Positions 34,958-42,415 of a stretch of 64,000 nt of DNA are shown here, piece by piece. Made by a program: the position numbers and the translations under genes. Under the pieces are notes generated by a model that worked only from the letters and a program-made list of their open reading frames with translations, was not told where the DNA came from and did not search any database. The DNA comes from SZUA-309 sp050185825 (GTDB lineage: Bacteria > Pseudomonadota > Gammaproteobacteria > Pseudomonadales > Azotimanducaceae), in NCBI GenBank assembly GCA_050185825.1, contig JBFWZA010000002.1, forward strand, positions 248,001-312,000. The letters run 5' to 3'. Positions within the stretch are counted from its first letter, which is position 1. Every line of letters begins with the position of its first letter.

Positions 34958-35845
34958 TCACTTCAGAAACAGCGGATCGAGATTCGACCCGTGAATGGTG
35001 ACGTGGCAGTTGGTGCACACCGTCTGCTCGTTGAAGCGGGGTGGGCCGGATGGACCGAATCCGAGGTGGAACTGGGCAACCTCCGCATGGCAGCTGTAGC
35101 ACTGCGAGCCCACGGACTGGAAATTCAGCAGGTGCCGGTTCGGGCTGCCGTGGGGCTCATGGCAGGCCGAGCAGCCGTCCACCCGCGAGGCCGCGTGCTC
35201 GAAGACGAAGGGGCCGGTGACGTCTGCGTGGCAGTTGGCGCAGGTGTCGTCGTCGAAGCCGCCGAGCACCATGCCGTGACGGGGATTGTGCGGGTCGTGA
35301 CAGGACGTGCAGGTAACCGCGCCCTCTGCCAGCCGATGCCGCTCGTTGAAGGTGAACTGGCTGAACACCGTCTCGTGGCACTCGAAGCACGCACTCGACC
35401 CCTCGCCGACCCGTTCAAAGCCCGCCGGCAGTGTCAGGGCTTTTTTTTTAGCGTGGATCGAGTGGCAGCTCGAGCAGGCGAGCCCGGCGGCGGAGTGGGC
35501 ATTGGTCTGGGCGATCTCCTCCTCACGGTGGCAGGTGGTGCAGACCGCGTTCTGCTCCACGGCGGGCTCCGACGAGAAGGTGCGGATGGTGGCGGCGGAC
35601 GGGCTCGCCAGGTGTGGCGCGCCGTCGCCGTGGCAGGTCGCGCAGTTGTCGCCCAGTACCGCGCCGTGGGGCGTGCCCGTGAAGCTGCCGGCCGCCTCGG
35701 CGTGGCACGCCCCGCAGGGCACGTCCGCGGCGAACACCGGCCCGGCCGGCAGCAACGGCGCCAGGAGGAGGGCGGCGACGGCCACGATTCTCCTCAGGAG
35801 CAGAGTTTCTGCGGCTTCAACGGGGTTCGATAGACTGTTCGGCAT
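34958..35845 (-). CDS. decaheme c-type cytochrome, MtrA/DmsE family
   Basis: 295 residues with a signal peptide ending at VFAAD. Ten CXXCH haem motifs can be counted (CGACH, CATCH, CTTCH, CSSCH, CFECH, CTSCH, CANCH, CSACH, CYSCH, CTNCH), with many extra histidines for bis-His ligation. This is the number and size of MtrA/DmsE, periplasmic cytochromes that plug into an MtrB barrel. It is therefore the electron-carrying half of a porin-cytochrome conduit. A run of nine A residues (35441-35449 on the complement) encodes a KKK in AKKKAL. Transcription is divergent from nqrA. Whether electrons flow outward (metal reduction, DMSO) or inward (iron oxidation) cannot be told. Confidence 0.95.
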   Translation of the reverse strand: MPNSLSNPVEAAETLLLRRIVAVAALLLAPLLPAGPVFAADVPCGACHAEAAGSFTGTPHGAVLGDNCATCHGDGAPHLASPSAATIRTFSSEPAVEQNAVCTTCHREEEIAQTNAHSAAGLACSSCHSIHAKKKALTLPAGFERVGEGSSACFECHETVFSQFTFNERHRLAEGAVTCTSCHDPHNPRHGMVLGGFDDDTCANCHADVTGPFVFEHAASRVDGCSACHEPHGSPNRHLLNFQSVGSQCYSCHAEVAQFHLGFGPSGPPRFNEQTVCTNCHVTIHGSNLDPLFLK

Positions 35846-35998
35846 GTCGCAATGCTCTCCCTTTCCTGCACACCATGCGTCGCATCACCATCGCAGAGCC
35901 GGGGCGGGAACCGTACCAGGGGTTTTACCTAATGCCTCGTCCGCCGTTATCGGTCAGCATAGTCCGCTGGTCCCGACCCCGGATTGGCTGATCTTCGC

Positions 35999-37225
35999 AT
36001 GATGAGGCTCGAGATCAACAACGGTCTGAACCTGGCGCTGGGGCCGACGCCCACCGAGCGCGCGGAGCACCATCCAGCAACGGTGGCGCTGCTGGGTGCG
36101 GATCATCCCGGCGTGCGGCTCCAGGCCGTCGTTGCCGAGGGGGATGCCGTCCGCCGCGGCGACGTCCTGCTCACCGATCGTGCCGATGCGCGGTTCAGGC
36201 TCACCGCGCCGGCTGCGGGGCGGGTTCGCGCCGTGCATCTCGGTCCGCGACGCCGGCTGGAGTCCCTGGTCATCGACGTGGACGCCGGTCACCCCGATCC
36301 CGCCGTGCTCAAGGCCGATCCGGTTTCCCCGGCAAACGTCCGCGCTGCGCTGCTGGATGCGGGTCTCTGGCCGGCGCTGCGCGCCCGACCTTACGACCGC
36401 AGTCCGGGTCCGGACGACATCGCGGCAGAGCTCTACGTGGTGGCCCTGGATACCGAACCGCTGGCGCCGGATCCGCTGCCCATCATCCGGGCGCGTGCCG
36501 ACGAGTTCCGCGAGGGGGTGTCGCGCCTGGCGTCGCTGGTGGAGACCTGCTTCGTCTGCTCGGCGTCGGGGGAGGTTCCCGTTCCGGAGACGGCCGGTAT
36601 CGAGCCCGTGCAGGTCGACGGTCCTCATCCGGCGGGGTTGCCGGGCTCGCTCATGTACGCCATGGCGCGGCAGCAGGGCCGATGCGCGCCGGTTTCCCCG
36701 GTCTGGTACGTGGGCTATCAGGACGTGATCGCCATCGGCGCGCTGTTCCTGAGCGGACGGCTGGACGCGGGCAGAACGGTCACGGTTGCCGGACCCGGCC
36801 TGACGCAGGGCCGCGTTGTCCATACCGTCACCGGCGTGTCGCTGGGTGAGCTGACCGGCCCGGTCCCGGGCGCTGCCCGGGTGGTTTCCGGATCGGTGCT
36901 CTCGGGCCGCGAAGGGGGCCGCACCACGGCCTTTCTTGGCCGGTATCACCGCCAGGTGACCGTGCTCGGCGCCGCAGGCGCCGCGGTGCCCGGGAATTCG
37001 GGCATGCTGGCGCTGGAAGCCTTCGAGCAGGTCTGGCCCTTGAGGCTGCCCGTGCTGCCGCTGCTCAAGGCCGTCCTGGTGGAGGGTGCCGAGACGCTGT
37101 CGGCACTCGGCGCCACGCACCTGGCGGCCGAGGATCTTGCGCTGTGCAGTTACCTCTGTCCGGCCGGACTCGATTATGGCGCGGCGCTGGAACGCACCCT
37201 CGACGCGCTCCGCCGCGGGGGTTGA
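35999..37225 (+). CDS. nqrA: Na+-translocating NADH:quinone reductase subunit A
   Basis: 408 residues from ATG at 35999 (the adjacent ATG at 36002 or a TTG at 35984 are alternatives; no clear Shine-Dalgarno decides). Recognised by LEINNGLNLAL at the N-terminus, a lipoyl-like barrel-sandwich segment (GDVLLTDR, FRLTAPAAGRV), VETCFVCSA, YVGYQDV and LPLLKAVLVEGAE. NqrA is the cytoplasmic, quinone-associated peripheral subunit of the redox-driven sodium pump. First gene of an operon in which every following gene overlaps or abuts the last. Confidence 0.93.
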   Translation: MMRLEINNGLNLALGPTPTERAEHHPATVALLGADHPGVRLQAVVAEGDAVRRGDVLLTDRADARFRLTAPAAGRVRAVHLGPRRRLESLVIDVDAGHPDPAVLKADPVSPANVRAALLDAGLWPALRARPYDRSPGPDDIAAELYVVALDTEPLAPDPLPIIRARADEFREGVSRLASLVETCFVCSASGEVPVPETAGIEPVQVDGPHPAGLPGSLMYAMARQQGRCAPVSPVWYVGYQDVIAIGALFLSGRLDAGRTVTVAGPGLTQGRVVHTVTGVSLGELTGPVPGAARVVSGSVLSGREGGRTTAFLGRYHRQVTVLGAAGAAVPGNSGMLALEAFEQVWPLRLPVLPLLKAVLVEGAETLSALGATHLAAEDLALCSYLCPAGLDYGAALERTLDALRRGG

Positions 37226-37227
37226 CG

Positions 37228-38289
37228 ATGCGACCTCACGTGCATGCGGCCTGGCGTACCGGATCCGTGATGCGGCTCTTTGTGCTGGCATCGCTGCCGG
37301 CGGCGCTGTTCGGCACCTGGAACCTCGGCTGGCAGACGCTGCTCGCCATCGAGGACGGGGTGGTGGCGTCGGTGCCGGCCTGGCTGGGCACACTGGCCGC
37401 CGCCGCGGAACCGTCCGCCGTCACCGACCCGTCCGTCACGGGCGAACGGGTGCTGATCGCGGCGGCCATCGGGCTCGGCGCGGTGCTGCCGCTGCTCGCC
37501 GTGACGCTCGGCACCTCCGCCTTCTGGGCCGCAGTCTTCGCGCGGCTGCGCAAGCGGCCGGTGGATCCCGGCTGGCTGCCGGCTGCCTGGCTGCTGCTGC
37601 TGCTGCTGCCGCCGGGGACGACCCTGGGTGTGGCGGCACTGGCAGCGAGCTTCGCTGCGGTGGTCGGCCTGCACATCTTCGGCGGAACCGGCCGTTACCT
37701 GGTGAGCCCGGCGGTGCTTGGCGTGCTGTTCGTGCACTTCAGCTATCCGGAGCTCGCCGCCTCCGCGATCGCGGTTCCGGGACCGGTGGTTGCCGACTGG
37801 TCACTGGCGGTCGGGAGCGACGGCGCGGCACCGGGCATGGTGCACGCACTGGTCGGTATCGTGCCCGGCGCCATCGGCACCACCTCGACGCTGGCCTGCC
37901 TGTTCGGCGCGCTGGTGCTGGTGGCGACCCGGATTGCCTCGTGGCGCGTCTTCGCCGGGGCCGGCGTGGGGCTGCTTGTCTGCTGGGCGCTGCTGGCGTG
38001 GGGTTCCGACGATCCGCTGGCGCGGATGGAGGTCTGGCGGCACGTGCTGCTCGGCAACTTCGCCTTCGCGCTGGCATTTCTCGCCACCGATCCGAGCCCG
38101 GCGCCGCTGCTGCGCGGCACGCGCTGGCTGTACGGCGCCCTGTTCGCAGCGCTCACGGTGATCATCCGCGTGCTGGATCCGGTGCATCCGGAAGGGTCGC
38201 TGTTCGCGCTGCTGCTGGCGGGACTCGCCGTGCCGCTCATGGACCACCTGGCACTGCGTCGCTACCGGGTGGCGGAGCAGGCGCCGTGA
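37228..38289 (+). CDS. nqrB: Na+-NQR subunit B, lacking the SGAT flavinylation motif
   Basis: 353 residues from ATG at 37228, 2 nt after nqrA. About ten TM helices. Matches to NqrB include IFGGTGRYLVSPAVLGVLFVHFSYP, IVPGAIGTTSTLACLFGAL, IASWRVFAG, LGNFAFALAFLATDP and PEGSLFALLLAG. Two differences stand out: the family's N-terminal extension of about 50 residues before the first TM helix is missing, and the segment between FSYP (171-174) and VPG (212-214) is short and contains neither SGAT nor any threonine, so there is no site for the covalent FMN carried by typical NqrB. The frame is intact, so this is not a frameshift. Riboflavin or quinone binding is not testable here. Confidence 0.9.
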   Translation: MRPHVHAAWRTGSVMRLFVLASLPAALFGTWNLGWQTLLAIEDGVVASVPAWLGTLAAAAEPSAVTDPSVTGERVLIAAAIGLGAVLPLLAVTLGTSAFWAAVFARLRKRPVDPGWLPAAWLLLLLLPPGTTLGVAALAASFAAVVGLHIFGGTGRYLVSPAVLGVLFVHFSYPELAASAIAVPGPVVADWSLAVGSDGAAPGMVHALVGIVPGAIGTTSTLACLFGALVLVATRIASWRVFAGAGVGLLVCWALLAWGSDDPLARMEVWRHVLLGNFAFALAFLATDPSPAPLLRGTRWLYGALFAALTVIIRVLDPVHPEGSLFALLLAGLAVPLMDHLALRRYRVAEQAP

Positions 38290-39035
38290 AGGCGGGCGAA
38301 GAATCGGTGGGGCGCACCATGCTGGTGGCCATCGGGGTGGCGCTCTTCTGCTCCGCCATGGTCACGGTGGCCGTGCACGTGCTCCGCCCGGTGCAGGCGG
38401 CCTATGCCGCCGTCGAGCGCAACCGGGCCATCGTCGAGGCGGCAGGTCTGGCGCCGGCCGAGGCATCGGACGATGCGGTGGTCCGCGAGTTTCTGAGCCT
38501 CGACGTGGCGGTGATCGAGCTCGCCACCGGCGCGGTGGTCGAGGGGGTGGATGGTCATGCCTTCGATCACTGGGCGGCCACGGCCGCTGCTGCGGCCGCA
38601 GGCGATGACCGGCCGGCGCAGGTGCCCATCTACCTGCGCCGGGAGTCGGGCGCCCTCGTGCGGGTGGTGCTGCCGGTGGACGGCCGGGGCATGTGGTCGA
38701 CCATCCGCGGCTACCTGGCTCTGGCGCCCGATCTCGATACCGTGGCTGCTCTCGTGGTGTACGAGCATGGCGAGACACCCGGCATCGGCGACCGGATCGA
38801 GGATCCCGGGTGGCTTGCCCTCTGGCAGGACAAACGCCTCCGAAACACAGCGGGCGAGATCGCCATCAATGTGAGTGACGATCCGGCCTTGCCCCGGGAG
38901 AATCGGGTGGACACCATCACCGGCGCGACCGTCACCTCGAAAGCTGTTGGCAGGCTTGTCAGAGACTGGCTGGGTAGTGACGGATACGCGGCGGCGCTGG
39001 CGGCGCTGGCCGCTCGGGAGGGTATCGAGCAATGA
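38286..39035 (+). CDS. nqrC: Na+-NQR subunit C (FMN-binding)
   Basis: 249 residues, GTG start overlapping nqrB by 4 nt. One N-terminal TM helix (MLVAIGVALFCSAMVTVAV) and a periplasmic FMN-binding domain. DTITGATVTS is the flavinylation motif, with Thr215 as the residue that would carry FMN through a phosphoester bond (made by an ApbE-type transferase; none in the window). HGETPGIGDRI is another family landmark. A DDRPAQ-type loop region is typical of the family. Confidence 0.94.
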   Translation: MKAGEESVGRTMLVAIGVALFCSAMVTVAVHVLRPVQAAYAAVERNRAIVEAAGLAPAEASDDAVVREFLSLDVAVIELATGAVVEGVDGHAFDHWAATAAAAAAGDDRPAQVPIYLRRESGALVRVVLPVDGRGMWSTIRGYLALAPDLDTVAALVVYEHGETPGIGDRIEDPGWLALWQDKRLRNTAGEIAINVSDDPALPRENRVDTITGATVTSKAVGRLVRDWLGSDGYAAALAALAAREGIEQ

Positions 39036-39691
39036 GTCTGCTGCGCCACTTCACCCAGCCGCTGGTCAACGAAAATCCCATCACGGTGCAGATCCTGGGG
39101 CTGTGCTCGGCGCTGGCGGTGTCCCGATCCATGGAACCCGCTCTGATCATGGCGGTGAGCGTGATCGCCGTGCTGGTGTTCTCCAATCTGGCGGTGAGCG
39201 TGCTGCGCCACGTGCTGCCGCACAGCATCCGGCTGATCCTCGAGGTCACCCTGATCGCGTCTGCCGTCATCGTCGTCGACGAGACCCTGAAGGCCTACGC
39301 CCCCGGGATCTCCGAGGTGCTGAGCGTTTTCGTCGGGCTTATCATCACGAACTGCATCATTCTCGGCCGTGCCGAGGCGTTCGCGCTGCGCCACGGCCCG
39401 CTGGCGAGCATCGCCGACGCGCTCGGCAACGGCCTCGGCTATGCCACCATCCTGCTCGGCGTGGCGGCGATCCGGGAGCTGCTGGGTGCGGGCACGCTCT
39501 TCGATCGGCCCGTTTTGCCGCTCGTCGAGGCGGGCGGCTGGTTCCGGACCAACGACATGATGCTCTACGCCCCGAGCGCCTTTTTCCTGATCGGCTTCCT
39601 GATCTGGGGCATCCGCAGCCTCAGGCCCGGGCAGGTGGAATCCCGGGAGTACCCGGCGGCGCGCACCAGCTACCGGGAGATGTCGACATGA
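39032..39691 (+). CDS. nqrD: Na+-NQR subunit D
   Basis: 219 residues, six TM helices. LGLCSALAVS and NCIILGRAEAFA hold the two cysteines that, with those of NqrE, ligate the iron centre in the membrane. It overlaps nqrC by ATGA and nqrE by ATGA. Function: membrane subunit in the Na+ and electron path. Length and motifs are normal for the family. Confidence 0.95.
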   Translation: MSLLRHFTQPLVNENPITVQILGLCSALAVSRSMEPALIMAVSVIAVLVFSNLAVSVLRHVLPHSIRLILEVTLIASAVIVVDETLKAYAPGISEVLSVFVGLIITNCIILGRAEAFALRHGPLASIADALGNGLGYATILLGVAAIRELLGAGTLFDRPVLPLVEAGGWFRTNDMMLYAPSAFFLIGFLIWGIRSLRPGQVESREYPAARTSYREMST

Positions 39692-40296
39692 GGGAACTTC
39701 TCGACATCGCGCTCACGGCCATGCTGGTGGAGAACCTGGCCCTCGTCTTCCTGCTCGGCATGTGCACCTATCTCGCCGTGTCGAAGCGGGTGGAGACGGC
39801 CATCGGGCTGGGGATTGCCGTCATCGCCGTGCAGACGCTGACCGTGCCGCTGAACAACGCCATCTATCAGCTGCTGCTCGCACCCGGCGCGCTCGCCTGG
39901 GCGGGCCTGCCGGAGCTCGATCTGTCTTTCATGCGCCTGGTGACCTTCATCGGCGTGATCGCCGCCACCGTGCAGATCCTCGATGTGGTGCTCGACCGCT
40001 ACGTGCCGGCGCTGCAGCAGAGCCTCGGCATCTATCTGCCGCTGCTGACGGTGAACTGCGCGATCCTCGGCGGCACGCTGTTCATGGTGCAGCGCAGCTA
40101 CACCTTCACGGAGAGCGTGGCCTACGGGCTCGGCTCCGGCACGGGCTGGGCCGTGGCCATCGTGCTGTTCGCGGCGCTGCGCGAGCGGACCCGGCACTGC
40201 GACGTGCCGGCGGGCCTGGAGGGCCTGGGCCTCGCCTTCGTCATCACCGGTCTGCTGGCGTTCGGCTTCGCGGGCCTCACGGGCGTCGCCTCCTGA
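39688..40296 (+). CDS. nqrE: Na+-NQR subunit E
   Basis: 202 residues, six TM helices, pseudo-symmetric partner of NqrD. LGMCTYLAVSKRVETAIGLG and NCAILGGTLFMVQRSY contain the conserved iron-site cysteines. ATGA overlaps at both ends show translational coupling with nqrD and nqrF. Confidence 0.96.
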   Translation: MRELLDIALTAMLVENLALVFLLGMCTYLAVSKRVETAIGLGIAVIAVQTLTVPLNNAIYQLLLAPGALAWAGLPELDLSFMRLVTFIGVIAATVQILDVVLDRYVPALQQSLGIYLPLLTVNCAILGGTLFMVQRSYTFTESVAYGLGSGTGWAVAIVLFAALRERTRHCDVPAGLEGLGLAFVITGLLAFGFAGLTGVAS

Positions 40297-41540
40297 TGCT
40301 CACCTACGTGCTGCCGATGGGGCTGTTCACGCTGCTGGTGGCGGCGCTGTCGGCGGCCGTGCTCGTCATCCGCCGTCGGCTCACCCTGCGCGAGCCGGTG
40401 ACCATCACCGTCAACGGGCAGCGCGACGTTGCCACCACTTCCGGTGACTCGCTCCTCGCGACGCTGGCGGAGGCCGGCATTCATCTGCCTGCCGCCTGCG
40501 GTGGCCGCGGCACCTGCGGCCAGTGCAGGGTGCAGGTGACCCGGGGCGGCGGTCGGCTGCTGCCGACGGAGATGCAGCACGTGAACCGCCGGGACGCGGC
40601 GGCCGGCTACCGCCTGGCCTGCATGCTGCGCGTACGTGAGGACCTGGCCGTTCAGGTCCCGGCCGACGTGCTGGAAGCAGGCCGCTGGCGATGCCGGGTG
40701 GTCTCGAACCGCAATCTTTCCACCTACCTCACGGAGCTCAGCCTGGCCCTCCCGGACGGCGAGCGGTTTGCGTTCGAGGCCGGCGACTACGTGCTCGTCG
40801 AGGCGCCCGCGGGCACGATCCGGTTCGCGGATTTCGACATCGATCCGGCCTACCGCGCAGAGTGGGACCGGCTCGGTCTCTCCCGACACTCGGTGACGGT
40901 TACCGAGCCCACCACCCGCGCCTACTCTCTGGCCAACGCCCCGGCGGACGAGGACGTCATCCAGCTCGTGGTGCGAATCGCCCTGCCTCCGGTCACCGCG
41001 CCGCCGGACACGCCACCCGGCAAGGTGTCGTCCTTCATCTTCGGGCTGAAAGCGGGCGACGAGGTGACCGTCTCCGGACCGTTCGGCGAGTTCCATGCCC
41101 GCGAGACCGACCGGGAGATGATCCTGATCGGCGGTGGCGCAGGCATCGCGCCGCTGCGCGCCATCGTCCGGGATCAGCTCGTGGGCCGGGCGAGCCGCCG
41201 CCGGATCAGCCTCTGGTACGGCTGCCGGAACGAGCTGGAGCTGGTGTATGCGGACGAGTTCCGTGCACTCGAGTCGCGCCACGACAACTTTTCCTACCAC
41301 GTGTCGCTGTCCGATCCCGGTCCGGCCTCCACCTGGGACGGCGCCACCGGGTTCATCCACAAGCACGCCTTCGACGCCTACCTCGGCGGCCATCCCAGCC
41401 CGGAAGCGGCGGAGTACTATCTCTGCGGACCGCCGGTGATGAGCAGCGCCGTGCTGGCGATGCTGGAGGACCTGGGCGTGGACCGTGAGAACGTCTACTT
41501 CGACGACTTCGGCAGTCAGACCAGCCAGACCGGAGGGTGA
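40296..41540 (+). CDS. nqrF: Na+-NQR subunit F (NADH-oxidising, 2Fe-2S/FAD)
   Basis: 414 residues. One N-terminal TM helix anchors the protein; a ferredoxin-type 2Fe-2S domain follows with CGGRGTCGQC and a fourth cysteine in LACML; then a ferredoxin-reductase domain with FAD-binding RAYSLANAP and NADH-binding GGGAGIAPLRAI and YLCGPPVMSSAV. It takes electrons from NADH to FAD to 2Fe-2S, then into the membrane subunits. Standard length. Its ATG overlaps the nqrE stop. The CBS gene follows directly. Confidence 0.96.
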   Translation: MLTYVLPMGLFTLLVAALSAAVLVIRRRLTLREPVTITVNGQRDVATTSGDSLLATLAEAGIHLPAACGGRGTCGQCRVQVTRGGGRLLPTEMQHVNRRDAAAGYRLACMLRVREDLAVQVPADVLEAGRWRCRVVSNRNLSTYLTELSLALPDGERFAFEAGDYVLVEAPAGTIRFADFDIDPAYRAEWDRLGLSRHSVTVTEPTTRAYSLANAPADEDVIQLVVRIALPPVTAPPDTPPGKVSSFIFGLKAGDEVTVSGPFGEFHARETDREMILIGGGAGIAPLRAIVRDQLVGRASRRRISLWYGCRNELELVYADEFRALESRHDNFSYHVSLSDPGPASTWDGATGFIHKHAFDAYLGGHPSPEAAEYYLCGPPVMSSAVLAMLEDLGVDRENVYFDDFGSQTSQTGG

Positions 41541-41541
41541 A

Positions 41542-41979
41542 ATGCCCACGCAGACGAGACAGGTACAACCACAGCGGGTACGGGACTACATGACCAGGAC
41601 GCCGTTCACGGTGCCGCCGGATATGGAGATCATGCGGGCCGTGGGGCTTCTTGTGACAGAGGATCTGTCGGGGTTTCCGGTGGTGAACGACGCGGGCGAG
41701 CTGCTCGGCATGCTGACCGAGCGGGACATCATCCGCGTGGGCATCCAGGCGGGTTATTTCGACGAGATCGTCGGCAGCGTGGGTGACTACATGACCCGCG
41801 AGCTCGAGACAGTGCATCCGGACGAGAGCCTGATCGACGTTGCCGAACGCTTCGTGACGTCGTCCCACCGGCGGTTTCCGGTGGTGGAGGACGGGCGCCT
41901 GGTGGGCCTGCTGTGCCGGCGGGACGTGCTCAGAGCGCTGACCGACAGCGCCTGGTTCCCCGGCCGGGGCGGGGAATGA
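41542..41979 (+). CDS. two-CBS-domain protein
   Basis: 145 residues from ATG at 41542, 1 nt after the nqrF stop. Two CBS domains in tandem (VRDYMTRTPFTVPPD ... MLTERDIIRVG, and VGDYMTRELETVHPD ... LLCRRDVLRAL) form one Bateman module that would bind adenine nucleotides. It has no partner domain, so it probably regulates another protein in trans; position at the end of the nqr operon suggests energy-state control of the pump or of linked respiration. Confidence 0.9.
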   Translation: MPTQTRQVQPQRVRDYMTRTPFTVPPDMEIMRAVGLLVTEDLSGFPVVNDAGELLGMLTERDIIRVGIQAGYFDEIVGSVGDYMTRELETVHPDESLIDVAERFVTSSHRRFPVVEDGRLVGLLCRRDVLRALTDSAWFPGRGGE

Positions 41980-41994
41980 GACTTCAGGTGGCCC

Positions 41995-42288
41995 TCAGCG
42001 ACGGCGGCTGCTGATCCGCGCGATCCGCGTGCACTCATCGGAGCAGCAGCGCGCGCCGCCATAGGGTATGAACAGATCCTGGCAGCCCGGGCACGTGCGC
42101 AGCTCCGGCTCTTCGGACTGAAGCTCGCCGCGCCGGCGTTTCTCCAGCAGCTCACAGACGCGCGGGTTGCTCTGCATCAGCTCGCGGAACTCCGCATCGC
42201 TGATGTCCAGCAGCTCCATCACCCGGGTGACGGTGAACCGCGGCGAGCGGAGCAGCAGAGCGGCGGCGGATGCCTGAATCGGGTTCAT
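41995..42288 (-). CDS. small zinc-ribbon-like protein of unknown function
   Basis: 97 residues, cytoplasmic. The N-terminal half is helical (SPRFTVTRVMELLDISDAEF, HTH-like), the C-terminal third has four cysteines suited to zinc binding: CPGC, then CCSDEC with an adjacent Cys, and an Arg-rich tail. It converges on the CBS gene with 15 nt between stops. No family recognised; a nucleic-acid-binding role is only a guess. Confidence 0.6.
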   Translation of the reverse strand: MNPIQASAAALLLRSPRFTVTRVMELLDISDAEFRELMQSNPRVCELLEKRRRGELQSEEPELRTCPGCQDLFIPYGGARCCSDECTRIARISSRRR

Positions 42289-42329
42289 GATGACCGCCTA
42301 TGATGTCACAAAGCCCGGGAAAGGAAACG

Positions 42330-42410
42330 GCGACTGCTTCGCAGTCGCTGAGGATGAGGGCGACTGCTTCGCAGTCGCTGAGGAAACGGGCGACTACTTC
42401 TCAGGGAGGT
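42330..42410. repeat. 30-bp-period hairpin repeat upstream of the nucleoside hydrolase
   Basis: gcgactgcttcgcagtcgctgagg occurs at 42330-42353 and again at 42360-42383. A decayed third copy (cgactacttctcaggg) begins at 42391. Each full copy is a perfect GCGACTGC-TTC-GCAGTCGC hairpin (8-bp stem). The array lies in the mRNA leader or promoter of the nucleoside hydrolase gene and its third copy ends at the Shine-Dalgarno. No spacers of CRISPR type are present. Confidence 0.8.
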
Positions 42411-42415
42411 GATTG

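Noticed and set aside
37086..39035. Long + strand frame spanning nqrB and nqrC in another phase
   Set aside because: Arg/Gly/Ala-rich translation with no domain; only its last part, which is the real nqrC, makes sense.
42330..42410. CRISPR-like repeat array
   Set aside because: The 30-bp period leaves no unique spacers, the units are hairpins with 6-nt linkers, and no cas genes are near.
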